Source of the DNA: Elephas maximus indicus
Lineage: Eukaryota; Chordata; Mammalia; Proboscidea; Elephantidae
Direction of reading: 5' to 3'
NCBI RefSeq assembly: GCF_024166365.1
Contig: NC_064831.1
Span: 30,804,768-30,868,767 of the forward strand
Length of the DNA: 64,000 nucleotides
Positions 10,531 to 20,483 of this stretch are shown here, one piece after another. The position numbers and the translations under genes were made by a program. The notes under the pieces are model-generated. The model did no database searches. It saw only the letters and a program-made list of their open reading frames with translations, and was not told where the DNA came from. Numbering within the stretch: position 1 is the stretch's first letter; every line of letters begins with the position of its first letter.

Positions 10531-12069
10531 ATGGCAGAAGCTCCCGAGGATGCCTCAACTGTGGCTGCAACAACCAAGAAAAAGAAAAGTCTATCCATCG
10601 AGGAAAAGATTGACATCATAAATGCGGTGGAAAGTGGCAAGAAAAAAGCAGAGATTGCAGCTGAGTATGGAATAAAGAAAAATTCATTGTCTTCTATTAT
10701 GAAGAATAAAGACAAAGTTCTAGAAGCTTTTGAATCTCTGAGATTTGATCCAAAGAGAAAAAGACTGAGAACTGCTTTTTATACAGATCTGGAAGAAGCA
10801 TTAATGAGGTGGTATCGAATTGCGCAATGCCTAAATGTACCAGTTAATGGTCCAATGTTGCGTCTAAAAGCTAATGATTTTGCCCAGAAACTGGGACACA
10901 GTGATTTTAAGTGCAGCAATGGTTGGCTGGATCGCTTTAAATCCAGGTATGGTTTAGTATTCAGAGCTCAACCTGTAGAAGCTACAGCTACACCTGTAGA
11001 CCCTTCAACTGTCTGGTGTCAAAATGTACTTCCTTATTATTTAAATGATTATCATCCTAAAAATATCTTTAATATAAAAGAGACTGGGTTGTTTTATCGA
11101 ATGTTACCTACGAATACGTTTGCATTTAAAGGAGAAACATGCTCAATTGGAAAATTATGCAAAGACAGAATAACTCTGGTGGTTGGGACAAACATGGATG
11201 GCTCAGAGAAACTTCCTTTGCTTGTCATTGGGAAAAACAGAAATCCACATTGTTTCAAAGGCATGAAATCATTGCCTGTGTATTACGAAGCTAACAGAAA
11301 GGCATGGATGACCTCAGAAGTATTCGAACAATGGATGCGGAAGCTTGATGAAAAATTTCAAGCTCAAAAAAGAAGAGTGGTAATTTTTGTTGATTCTTTT
11401 CCTGCACATCCAGAGGTAAAAGACCTAAAATCCATCGAGTTAGCATTCTTTCCATCATGTTTATCTTCCAAATTTATAGCGATGAAACAAGGTGTTATTA
11501 AAAGCCTTAAGATCAAATATCGACATTGTCTTATCAAGAAATTTTTAAGGTCTGTTGAAGACAGCAAAGAATTTATGTTTTCCCTACTAGATGCAGTTGA
11601 TACATTGCACCTCTGTTGGAGGACTGTAACCCCAGAGACTATTATTAAGAGCTATGAAGAGGCAGGATTCAAATCCCAAAAGGGAGAAGGTGACACATCA
11701 AATGCAGAGACAGATAGTGGTCTTGATTTGGTTGCCCATGCTCTGGCGGCAGGGGTGGAGTTTCCTGAAGGTTTATCTCTGGAGGAGTATGCTGCCCTGG
11801 ATGATGATGTGGAGACGTGTGAAGCTGCAGCAAATGACGAGTCAGTAGGCACAGAAGACAGTAAATCGGACGAAACCGGATTTTGTACTTCTGACGAAGA
11901 GGATGACAGTGGATCTGCAGGAACTGAACTCCCGTTGCCTTCAAAAAATGAGGCACTAACTGCTTTAGATACCCTGAAAAAATTTCTCAGGAGTGAAGAT
12001 ATGAATGATCTGCTTCATGATTCTTTAGCAGACCTTGAGAATTTTATTAACTCTTTATCATCTAAATAA
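10531..12069 (+). CDS. TIGD4: TIGD4, tigger transposable element-derived protein 4
   Basis: Single-exon frame of 512 codons, recognised as TIGD4, the same length as the human protein as recalled. It is a domesticated pogo/Tigger transposase, presumed a nuclear DNA-binding protein of unknown function. Order: lysine-rich start; psq/CENP-B-type helix-turn-helix at about residues 18-68 ([17 protein letters not shown]...); second CENP-B-type DNA-binding domain at about 75-145 (ALMRWYRIA...[13 protein letters not shown]); DDE-superfamily domain at about 160-365; acidic Ser/Asp/Glu-rich tail at about 385-465; short helical C-terminus. The catalytic positions read K183 (in NIKETG), D288 (in FVDSFPAH) and K319 (in MKQGVI), so two of three acidic residues are gone and cut-and-paste activity is not expected. 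The start codon has a strong Kozak context (G at -3, G at +4). The frame is clean and uses no repeats. Neighbouring ORFs on either strand are shadows. Confidence 0.96.
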   Translation: MAEAPEDASTVAATTKKKKSLSIEEKIDIINAVESGKKKAEIAAEYGIKKNSLSSIMKNKDKVLEAFESLRFDPKRKRLRTAFYTDLEEALMRWYRIAQCLNVPVNGPMLRLKANDFAQKLGHSDFKCSNGWLDRFKSRYGLVFRAQPVEATATPVDPSTVWCQNVLPYYLNDYHPKNIFNIKETGLFYRMLPTNTFAFKGETCSIGKLCKDRITLVVGTNMDGSEKLPLLVIGKNRNPHCFKGMKSLPVYYEANRKAWMTSEVFEQWMRKLDEKFQAQKRRVVIFVDSFPAHPEVKDLKSIELAFFPSCLSSKFIAMKQGVIKSLKIKYRHCLIKKFLRSVEDSKEFMFSLLDAVDTLHLCWRTVTPETIIKSYEEAGFKSQKGEGDTSNAETDSGLDLVAHALAAGVEFPEGLSLEEYAALDDDVETCEAAANDESVGTEDSKSDETGFCTSDEEDDSGSAGTELPLPSKNEALTALDTLKKFLRSEDMNDLLHDSLADLENFINSLSSK

Positions 12070-12671
12070 TTATTTAGTGAACAACATCTGAAGTGTACTA
12101 GGTCTTCCTGATGTGTTTTATTCTATAAGGTATGTAAAGGGAAAATACCACTTAAACATAAAAAATGAAAAACTTGTAGTCTTTGGTCTCATTGCAAAAG
12201 TTTTTGGTCTGAATAACAAAGCTCCCTAGGTAGTTTTTTTTTTTTTTTTTTTCTAGGTAGATTAAATTAAATAATGATTAAGTAAATGAAAAAGTATTAA
12301 TTTCTGTTTAGCTAACTTTTGGGGAGTGAAAAAATATATTTCAGAGGCCTTGTACTTGAAACATAGGGGTTATATGTAAAAAATAAAAAGAATTCCCCAA
12401 ATATTTGATTCATACAGATCTAATTGGTGATTGCTCTTTTCTATTGTTTTCTTAAATTCAGATCATGTTCTAGAATATTTTAATTTATCTACCTGGGCTA
12501 AGAAACAAAACATCTATATATAGCTTAAATGTTTATAAAGACATATCTATGCCAGGTAGATTCTAACTAGACTCTCAAGTATCAAGTATTAATAAAGTAA
12601 TTTTAAATTATTTGTTTTCATAGCTAGCTCATCTTCCTAATAAGAAATTATCAAAACCTACTGAAAATAAA
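12070..12671 (+). other. TIGD4: TIGD4 3' UTR with candidate poly(A) signals
   Basis: AT-rich sequence follows the stop codon. Canonical AATAAA hexamers lie at 12382-12387, 12591-12596 and 12666-12671. Which is used cannot be read from sequence. Confidence 0.5.
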
Positions 12672-13689
12672 ATCTGGCCTAACAATATACCAAAATGATA
12701 AAAATATGTCTCACTGCTTTAAAGTTGTTTCTTTGTAAGGTTAAATGGAAGACCATAACCGTATCTTTTTTTTTTTTGTCATAAGAATGTATGGATTCTT
12801 CCTAAGTATTTTTTTTGTGTCTATGTGTGTGTTTAATAGAAAAATACATTACTAAAATACTTATTAAATGCTTATGATATTTATATTTTAATAAGATTAC
12901 TCTTTAAAGGTAAATATAAAATACATATGCAATTATTAAAATTAAACATCTTAAGTGGTCCTTAGATATTTTCTAATTTTACCAGCTTAAGCTTTTAATC
13001 TACAAAGTTTATTTTCTTGATTTTACTGAATCTTTTTCAGGAGAAGCAGAATATCCTTTTAGCACATTTTGATATACTTAATCCTTTTTTTTTTTTTTTA
13101 AGGTAACATTTTGGATTAGATTTCTCTTTGAGGAAATTTTACCTATAGAATGTTTTAAAATACTGTATGAAATTATTTAATCTTTATCTATGAAGTATAG
13201 TAGTTAAGCAGTAGAAAAACATAAAAATGAGACTTTTTCATTGTTAAATGAAATGTATGTTTGTTTATCTTATTACAACTAATTTAGGTCCCTTTGAAAA
13301 GGATTTTGAAAAAGTGGAAGACTTCATGCAGATTATTTACTAATGAAGTATTATTAGTCTGCCTACGGGAGACACATTTGGAGGGAATGTTCGTAGAAAG
13401 CATTTTTATTTTCCGCTCTTGATTTAGTCAGCTTTCGAGATTTAATAATAGTATGCCTTAAATAATGCACTAAAATTAAGAAAACTTCATTTAGAGTTAG
13501 TTAGATTAATTAAAGGTATTTTATTACTAATTTACTGATAACTTAAAATTTTAGTTTGGTAGACTCATGGACCTAAAGGAGCTTAAGAGAGCCTCACCTG
13601 TAACTGTAATACCTGGTATATATTGAAACCTCAATAAATCCTTTTTCTTTCTTTCTCCTCTTATATGCCATTTTGCTATCCAGTATTTT
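12672..13689. other. AT-rich intergenic DNA, nothing recognised
   Basis: Very AT-rich with several T-runs (12762-12777, 13087-13099). An AATAAA at 13633-13638 could be a more distal TIGD4 poly(A) signal. No gene or clear repeat was recognised. Confidence 0.35.
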
Positions 13690-13800
13690 TTCTTTAATTT
13701 TCCAGATATTCCATGATTATCTCCATTTTTACAAATGAGGATATTAAAACCATGCAAGATTAAATGATCTGGTTAAAATCTTAGAGCCAGACCTAAAACG
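13690..13800 (-). mobile_element. Probable MIR fragment
   Basis: ATCTCCATTTTTACAAATGAGG followed by ATTAAAACCATGCAAG resembles the reverse MIR core. It is diverged. Confidence 0.4.
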
Positions 13801-15119
13801 CAGTAGTTCCCTGGTCGCCACCTAGTCCTGCATTCCTCTTAACTGTATGCCACAATGCTTCTTATGTATACCGTAGAGGATAAAAGAGAATTCTGTTGTT
13901 TTTCCCCTTGGGTTTAGGGGTCCAAGGACAAAGTATTGCAGATAGTATGCTGGGCCCACACTGATAGCACTGTCTACACGATCTCTTCTTAGACCACAGT
14001 TACTGCTGAAACACTGGAATACCATCTGATTTGGTAACTCAGACGTTCCAGTTTAGTTCTACTGAAAATATTAAAAAACAACTTTAATATTTCCAAAATG
14101 TTGAAAACACCCACTCTTCTTCCCCCTGGATGATATGATCCATTTCTTATTATAAGTATTCATGAGGCATAATAAATCTAAAGATAATAAAACAAGGCTA
14201 CTATTAAATAAGTATATGAAGAAGATGCCTGCACATTTAAATTCAAAATAAACTTTAAGTTGATATTGTGCACTCTTCTGTGTAGTTTGCAAGACACATA
14301 CATTTAAACAATTTTTTGAACAAAAATTGTAAAATTTCCTTTTCCTAGGACATAGACAATCACTGCTGCCGATTTTTCGTCTCTGTGCATGGTCAATACA
14401 GAGTTGGGACTGAATGTCACTTGTCTTTTCAAAATACAACTTGATTTACAGTTTGCCCTTTTTTCAATTAAATGTGGCTTTCCACCTTGTTCTTTCCTTA
14501 TAAATTCTTACTGTTTAAACAATGTTTTTGCTTCTTTCTACTTCATCAAACAACAAATCTTATATTGAATTTGGACATTGTTTCACTATGAATGGCTACT
14601 GAACTACTAGTGAAAGGTTTGGTTCAGAATAAAGTAGGACAAAGTAAATCGAGGCCTATGGGTTTCATGTTGCCTGCCTGGCTTCTTATTTGCACCTGAG
14701 ATCAAGTCGACAACCTCTCTCTCACTGTATACAAAGCAGAATAATTGGGAGGGGGAGGGTGGGAAGGGAGTGGGAGTTGGGGAAGAGCTTCCCAAGCAAC
14801 TACTTCACTTGCCAAAAGAGGCCCATTTCAGCTGCTGGTCCAGTAGGGACCCAGCAGAGAGTTTTGCCTCTTAGGAGAGGCTGCACCACACACCTGCACT
14901 CAGGTTCAGAGTCCACTGTTGGACTGTGTCTTTGGGGCATTAGTTGCTGCCTAAGCTAAGTACAGAATGACATAAGGCAGTCAGGAAGTTGTACTGGGTT
15001 GCTGAGAGGAGCTTGTATCACCTCAGAAGAGAGAGGCCTAGGTTGAGGGCCATAGAGCCCCACACAATGTGTTCTCAAAAACTTTCGATGGAATAAATGA
15101 AATCTAGCCCTATGTCTAT
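13801..15119. other. Intergenic DNA, nothing firmly recognised
   Basis: Mostly unique-looking AT-rich sequence with a G-rich patch at 14749-14782. The 122-codon minus-strand frame at 14071-14439 resembles no protein I know and has low-complexity composition. Confidence 0.35.
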
Positions 15120-15255
15120 GCTAACCTGACATTCAATTTCTCTGAATTTCAGTTTTCCTTGTCCTTAAAATAAGATTAATAATACTTCATCTGAATTTAT
15201 TTTGAGGATAAGATTTTACACGCGAGCGTATTTAGCACAACTATGTCATTGGAAA
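15120..15255 (+). mobile_element. Probable MIR fragment
   Basis: The order is the MIR order: CAATTTCTCTGAATTTCAG, TTAAAATAAGATTAATAATAC, TTTTGAGGATAAGATT, TTTAGCACAACTATG. Confidence 0.5.
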
Positions 15256-15272
15256 GGTGCCTGTATGTTACT

Positions 15273-15309
15273 AAAAAAAAAAAAAAAAATTTTTTTTTTT
15301 TTTTTTTTT
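15273..15309. repeat. A-tract/T-tract palindrome
   Basis: About 17 A residues run directly into about 20 T residues, an uninterrupted inverted repeat that could form a hairpin. It may mark abutting tails of two retroelements in opposite orientation. Confidence 0.8.
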
Positions 15310-15399
15310 ACTACTTCCCAAATATGCCCAGATATTAATGCTGTGGTCACTAAACATCAGTGACAATTCTCATTGACACTCTTCTGTCCAGTAAAATAG

Positions 15400-15513
15400 G
15401 GAAGCCAACACCCAGCACAAATAAGCATGGTCCCAAAGCCAAGAAGAAGCTCTCCCAGTTGGCGGAAGCGTATGAATTGCTGAGTGACAACGTGAAGAGA
15501 AAGCAGTGTGATG
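15400..15513 (+). pseudogene. DNAJA3: DNAJA3-like processed pseudogene fragment
   Basis: One frame of this segment encodes [19 protein letters not shown] and then VKRKQCDA, a clear match to the end of the J domain of mitochondrial HSP40 DNAJA3 (its [16 protein letters not shown] region, as recalled). Nucleotide similarity continues left to about 15400 in another frame, through the position of the HPDTNK motif. The HPD motif itself is lost. Similarity stops abruptly on both sides, so only about 113 bp remain. It could be a scrap of a retrocopy or a duplicated exon. It is not functional. Confidence 0.6.
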
Positions 15514-15771
15514 CAATTTTATCTGTAAAGATCAAAAACTTTTCATTTTGAATGAGGGAATAAGGTGACTTAAAAACTTTTAATTTTCCTGAATTGATTC
15601 TTATGCAAAGCAATGCAGTAAGTGCTCATCACCAAGTAGCCCTTTCTGTTGCCACACTGACTGATTTGATTGTCCAGTTTTTATTGGGCTGTGATTAACT
15701 TGTGAAGCCTAGGATAACCCAGAGTCCAGAACAAGGCTAAATGAAAAAATACACTACCTAGTACCAATAAA
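15514..15771. other. Short unique spacer
   Basis: Nothing recognised. The right end carries TAGTACCAATAAA (15759-15771), the left copy of a target-site duplication around the next SINE nest. Confidence 0.4.
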
Positions 15772-15925
15772 GGAGTCCCTCAGTGGCTCAAAGAGGAGCC
15801 CTGGTGTGGCACAATGGTTAATAACTCGGCTGCTAACCAAAAGGTTGGCGGTTCATAATCACCCAACAGGTCCACAGGAGAAGGATGTGGTGGTCTGCTT
15901 CCATAAAGATTTGCAACCTTGGCAA

Positions 15926-16767
15926 GATCATGGAAGCTCCATAGACACATCCAAACTCCCTGAAGGGCTGTATTGTTGGGCTGAGGTCTGTGGGGACCAT
16001 GGTCTCAGGGAACATCTAGCTCAATTAGCATAACATAGCTTATGAAGAATATGTCCTACGTTCTACTTTGGTGAGTAGCGTATGGGGTCTTAAAAGCCTG
16101 TGCACAGCTATCTAGGATACTCCACTGGTCTCACCCGTTCAGGAGCAAGGAAGAATGAAGAAAACTAAAGATACTATGGAAAGACTAGTCCAAAGGATTA
16201 ATGGACCACATTTACCACAGCCTCCACCAGATTGAGTTCACTACAACTAGATGGTGCCCGGGTACCACCACTGACTGTTATGACAACTAAAAGTAGTGAA
16301 AACATGGATTATTCAGTAACTGGTATTAGGGCAATTGGCTAACAATATGGGACTAAAAAAAAAATCACGATAGAGGGCCCTGGACAGAGCTGGAGAAAAT
16401 GTGGAACAAATACCTAATTCAAAAAGAAAGACCTGACTTGCTGGGCTGACAGAGACTGGAGAAACCCTGAGAGTATGGCGCCCGGACACTCTTTAAGCTC
16501 AGTAATAAAGTCACTCCTGAGGTTCCCCCTTTAGCCAAAAATTGGACAGGCCCGTGAAATAAAACGAGGCTAAAGGGGCACACCAACCCGGGGCAGGGAC
16601 TAGAAGGCAGGAGGCAACAAGAAAGCTGGTAATAGAGAGCCCAGGGTTGAGAAGGGAGTGTTGACGTGTCGTGCAGTTGGTAACCAATGTCATAGAACAA
16701 TGTGTGTACTGACTTTAATGAGAAACTAGTTTGTTCTGTAAACCATCTAAAGTACAATAAAAAATTA
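15926..16767 (+). mobile_element. 5'-truncated L1, 3' UTR only (inner layer)
   Basis: It carries the lineage 3' UTR also seen at 23811-24640: GGGGACCATGGTCTCAGG, GGGTCTTAAAAGC, CAACTAGATGGTGCCCGG. It ends in CAATAAAAAATTAAAA. It is flanked by a target-site duplication of about 21 bp at 15905-15925 and 16768-16788 (19 of 21 identical). It is more diverged than the 24-kb copy. Confidence 0.85.
16282..16363 (+). repeat. ORF2-like 82-bp block inside an L1 3' UTR
   Basis: The block from AACTAAAAGTAGTGAAAAC to GACTAAAAAAAAAA interrupts the 3' UTR alignment and is nearly identical to 17080-17160. It resembles a piece of L1 ORF2 (compare 22530-22600), not UTR. Confidence 0.6.
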
Positions 16768-17363
16768 AAAGATTTGCAGCCTTGGAAACTATGGGACAGT
16801 TCCATTGTGTCCTATAGGGTTGCTGTGAGTCCAAATCGACTCGATGGCATGGTTTTTTGTTTACTAACCAAAAAGTTGGTGGTTAAAATCCAACCAGAGA
16901 CACTTCAGACAAAAGGCCTGGTGATCTAAAAGATCGCAGCCTTGAAAACCCTACGCAGGTGCAGTTCCATTCCGCACACTTGAGGTTGCCATGAGTTGAA
17001 ATCAACTCAAAGGCACCTGATTTAGTACGAATAAAAGTTAATAAAAGACATACTAATCAATTTAGTTTTCAATTTGCTATAAACTAAAAGTAGTGAAAAG
17101 GTGGATTATTCAGTAACTGGTGTTAAGGCAACTGGATAACAATATGAGACTAAAAAAAAAAAACAAGTCATACACCAAAATGAATTGTAAAAGATTAACT
17201 CTTAAAAGGAAGGAAGGAAGGAATGAGGGATGCCAGGAAGAAGGGAAGGAAGGTGGAAATGAAGCAAAAGGAAAATGGAAAGAAAGCAATGAAGGAACAA
17301 AGGAACTTGTAAGTACTAAGAGGAAATATAAGTAAATGTAAATAATAATCCTTGTATTTTCAG

Positions 17364-17408
17364 AAGGAATTGTCTCCCCTTCCCAAGTCCAGTTAATAAA
17401 TAGAACTT
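17364..17408 (+). repeat. Short repeat shared with 29850-29895
   Basis: GGAATTGTCTCCCCTTCCC followed by AGTTAATAAATAGAACT is nearly repeated at 29850-29895. Probably two copies of an unidentified interspersed repeat end. Confidence 0.45.
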
Positions 17409-17429
17409 GTCTTTTTAAAAGTATAATAC

Positions 17430-17478
17430 CTACTCCTGTCAAGTGGATTCCAACTCATAGCGACCCTATAGGACAGTA
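17430..17478 (-). mobile_element. AfroSINE 3'-end scrap
   Basis: CCTGTCAAGTGGATTCCAAC followed by TCATAGCGACCCTATAGGAC is the reverse of the SINE 3' portion. Only about 50 bp remain. Confidence 0.65.
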
Positions 17479-17569
17479 TAAGTAAAATACTCAGGAAAAA
17501 CAGAGTATATAAAAATACTAAAGGTTATTCAAAGTATGTAAGTATTTTCAACATCACTAGAAATCAAAT

Positions 17570-18653
17570 TATTGACTATGCAAAGGCATTTGACTGTGTG
17601 GATCAGAACAAACTATGGATAACACTGCGAAGAATGGGAATTCCAGAACACTTAATTGTGCTCATGAGGAACCTTTACATAGATCAAGAGGCAGTTGTTC
17701 AGACAGAACAAAGGGATAATGATTGGTTTAAAGTCAGGAAAGGTGTGCATCAGGGTTGTATTCTTTCACCATACCTATTCAATCTGTATGCTAAGCAAAT
17801 AATACAAGAAGCTGGACTATATGAAGAAGAATGGGGCATCAGGATTGGAGGAAGACTCATTAGCAATCTGCCTTATGCAGATGACACAACCTTGCTTGCT
17901 GAAAGTGACGAGGACTTGAAGCACTTACTGATGAAGATCAAAGACCACAGCCTTCAGTATGGATTGTGCCTCAACATAAAGAAAACAAAAATCCTCACAA
18001 CGGGACCAATGAGCAACATCATGATAAACGGAGAAAAGATAGAGGTTGTCAAGGATTTCATTTTACTTGGATCCACAATCAACAGCCATGGAAGCAGCAG
18101 TCAAGAAATCAAATAGCGCACTGCATTGGGTAAATCTGCTGAAAAGGACCTCTTCAAAGTGTTGAAGAGCAAAGATGTCACCCTGAAGACTAAGGTGTGC
18201 CTGATCCAAGCCATGGTATTTTCAATCGCATCATACACATGTGAAAGCTGGACAATGAATAAGGAAGACCAAAGAAGAATTGACGCCTTTGAATTGTGGT
18301 GTTGGCGAAGAATATGGAATATACCATGGACTGCCAAAAGAACGAACAAATCTGTCTTAGAAGAAGTACAACCAGAATGCTCCTTAGAAGCAAGGATGGC
18401 AAGACTGCGTCTTACATACTTTGGACGTGTTGTCAGGAGGGATCAGTCCCTAGAGAAGGACATCATGCTTGGCAGAGTACAGGGTCAGCGAAAAAAGGAA
18501 GACCCTCAATGAGGTGGATTGACACAGTGGCTGCAGCAATGAGCTCAAGCATAACAACGATTGTAAGGATGGCACAGGACCGGGCAGTGTTTCATTCTGT
18601 TGTGCATTGGGTCGCTGTGAGTCGGAACCAACTCAACAGCACCTAACAACAAC
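17570..18653 (+). mobile_element. 5'-truncated RTE (BovB-like) LINE
   Basis: It holds the RT C-terminal half and the RTE 3' end, ending CACCTAACAACAAC. It is flanked by a perfect 11-bp target-site duplication, AGAAATCAAAT, at 17559-17569 and 18654-18664. The frame reads YAKAFDCVDQNKLW, GVHQGCILSPYLFNLY and the catalytic YADD (17874-17885). A single in-frame stop at 18114-18116 and a frameshift near 18490 break it. Non-autonomous today. BovB-type RTEs are known to be abundant in Afrotheria and other lineages. Confidence 0.92.
17598..18512 (+). pseudogene. RTE reverse transcriptase remnant
   Basis: Two open stretches in the same frame (17598-18116 and 18126-18512) are separated by one TAG. The first has the RT fingers/palm motifs with an intact YADD. 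The second covers the RTE-specific C-terminus (FELWCWRRIWNIPWTAKRTN). The final segment (RPSMRWIDTV) sits in another frame at 18488-18646. It lacks the endonuclease and N-terminal RT because of 5' truncation. Confidence 0.85.
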
Positions 18654-18804
18654 AGAAATCAAATGCAAGCAAAACAGTGAAATATATTTTTTGGCCTGTC
18701 TTACTGGTCAAGATTAAAAAGAATGATAATACTAAATGTAAACAAGAGAACAGGGAAATGGGTGCACTGTTGTTGAAAGTACAAATTGGTACACTCTGTT
18801 ACTG

Positions 18805-19215
18805 TAATTGTAGCTGACATGTACTGGAGAACTTACTAATTGCCAGGCCTTGTTCTAAGAATTTCGCATGTGTTGCCTCATTTAATCCTCAGGATAACTC
18901 TAACTATTAAAAAAAAAAAAAAAAATTAACTATTAGCATCCCCATTTTACCAATGATGAAATTTAAGCACAGCTACAACTGGTAAGGAAACCCTGGTGGC
19001 GTAGTGGTTAAGAGCTACCACTGCTAACCAAAAGATCAGCAGTTCGTATCCCCCAGGCACTTCTTGGAAACTATGCAGCAGTACTACTCTGTCCTATAGG
19101 GTTGCTATGAGTCAGAAGCGACTGTACGGCAATGGGTTTGGGTTTTTTTGTTTCTGTTTTTGGTTATAGCCGGTAAATGACAACTAGTAGCCAAACCCAA
19201 AATGTCTGACTCAAG
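18805..19215 (-). mobile_element. MIR SINE split by an AfroSINE
   Basis: Reverse MIR: CCAGGCCTTGTTCTAAGAA, CCTCATTTAATCCTCAGG, CATCCCCATTTTACCAATG and AGCACAGCTACAACTGG, then after the SINE TAGCCGGTAAATGAC and AAATGTCTGACTC. An A-run interrupts at 18909-18925. Confidence 0.8.
18985..19157 (+). mobile_element. AfroSINE type A
   Basis: Full-length: GGAAACCCTGGTGGCGTAG, GTTAAGAGCTACCACTGC, B-box-like CAGTTCGTATCCC and tail GACTGTACGGCAATGGG. It is inserted in the MIR. GGTAA on both sides may be a remnant of the target duplication. Confidence 0.92.
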
Positions 19216-19282
19216 GACATAAAGTTATGTATACATTTTATAAATTTATTCTAACAAAACAAAGATGTTAACTATAAATTAT

Positions 19283-19590
19283 TGCAGTTGATGGTCCCTT
19301 ATCTATAATCCTGGGATTTGAAAAAGATAGTATATGCATATACTCTTTATTATATAACACTGCCAAGGAGTACTAGAACAGCATTCCCTCATCAATCATT
19401 TTGCAGTGAAACAAATATTTACACTAAATTAAATAAATGAAGATTATAAATCATTTGGTAGTGTTATAGGCTGTATTGACAAATAAGTACGTGTTGGGTC
19501 AGCGTTTGCCTGCAAATGGATTACAAAAAAAATTTCAGAATGTTTGTATTTCGGAACTACAGATAAAAGATTCTGGTCTTATCATAGCCT
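19283..19590. mobile_element. Possible decayed DNA-transposon relic
   Basis: The left edge (GTCCCTTATCTATAATCC) and the reverse complement of the right edge (ATCTTTTATCTGTAGTTCC) are weakly similar, as in a decayed terminal inverted repeat. Family not determined. Confidence 0.22.
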
Positions 19591-20137
19591 AAAACAAAAG
19601 ACTGAAAAAGATTTAATGTTTTTACTTGAGAATTGGTTAAATACACATGTTTTTATTAAATAAAACATGCAGACTCAAAATTTTTTTACTTCTTTTACTT
19701 GGGTATGTATACTAATTTGCTTGCCTGAACTGAAGTGGATATTTTGTAAATTTGAAATGAAGTCTAAATTAAAATTTCTACTTCTTGTAATTCTCCTTGT
19801 TGCGTATCTAACTTACAGGGCTAGAAAATTTCCTGCCAAGTAAAACAGGAACGATGACATAGTATCAAATTGGTGAAAAACTAGACTTGCTGGTTTAACA
19901 TACTACTCATTTACAAGTTCATCTTCATGCATTAGGCCAATCTAAATCCAAAGGAGCCAGCTTCCTTGGTCAGAGAACTCTTAGCCAATATGTCAGGGAG
20001 AAAATCAAAAGGGGAGAAGACAGAAGTTCCTGTTCAGTCCACTTGTACTTAGCTATCAAATGCCAACAGATTGCAGTTTGTTTTTTATTTCTTAAAGTGG
20101 GACTGTTGTATAATCCCTATGTCTCTCCCCAATAAGC
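19591..20137. other. Unique-looking intergenic DNA
   Basis: No gene or clear repeat recognised. Confidence 0.35.
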
Positions 20138-20275
20138 TAAAAAAACCAAACCCACTGCTGTCAAGTCAGTTCCGACTCCTGGCGACTCCATGGTGACTGT
20201 ATATGATAGAGCAGTACCCCATAGTGTTTCCAAGGAGCAGCTGGTGGATTCGAACTGCCGACCTTTTGACCTGTT
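20138..20275 (-). mobile_element. AfroSINE type A, head truncated
   Basis: CCAAACCCACTGCTGTCAAG at the 3' end through GGAGCAGCTGGTGGATTCG and CCGACCTTTTGACC. The head is missing. Confidence 0.88.
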
Positions 20276-20483
20276 AAATACATAGCAGGCTGTTGATATG
20301 GTTAAATATTTGCTCAATTGAAGAACTAACTGAAAAGTTGCAGGTAGTCTTGTTTCTTGTATTAGGAATAAAGACCAGGCCTTTGTTTTGTTTTCTCCTC
20401 ACTTTCTCTTTGTAAGCCACTAAACTCTCCTGCATTACTGGCTGGTACCACACCTTGTTTTCTGTGTTGTAAAACAGATAACA

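Larger units (their letters stand above)
15794..16856 (+). mobile_element. AfroSINE type A, long form, split by an L1 (middle layer)
   Basis: Left half 15794-15925 (AGGAGCCCTGGTGTGGCAC to TAAAGATTTGCAACC). Right half about 16768-16856 (AAGATTTGCAGCCTTGG to AATCGACTCGATGGCATGG). The halves overlap by a 21-bp duplicated segment produced by the L1 insertion. Confidence 0.85.
15772..17022 (+). mobile_element. AfroSINE type B (outer layer of a three-part nest)
   Basis: The head GGAGTCCCTCAGTGGCTCAAA (15772-15792) is separated from its continuation at about 16857-17022 (CTAACCAAAAAGTTGGTGG, AAGGCCTGGTGATCT, GTTGCCATGAGTTGAAATC). The pair is bracketed by a 13-bp direct repeat at 15759-15771 and 17023-17035 with one mismatch, showing one original insertion. 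A type A SINE carrying an L1 fills the middle. About 19 bp of the outer SINE seem lost at the right-hand junction. Confidence 0.8.
17040..18795 (+). mobile_element. Old L1 ORF2 fragments, host of an RTE insertion
   Basis: Pieces at 17075-17180, 17485-17569 and 18665-18795 follow L1 ORF2 order (TCAACATCACTAGAAATCAAA, then AAGATTAAAAAGAATGATAA, then TACAAATTGGTACACTCTG). A GAAG-rich purine stretch lies at 17200-17300, a SINE scrap at 17430-17478 and an RTE at 17570-18653. Confidence 0.55.

Noticed and set aside
10473-10715. Minus-strand open frames overlapping the TIGD4 start
   Set aside because: Antisense shadows of the TIGD4 coding region without independent support.
17598-18512. Active reverse transcriptase gene
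   Set aside because: 5' truncation, an in-frame stop at 18114-18116 and a frameshift near 18490 show it is a dead RTE copy.
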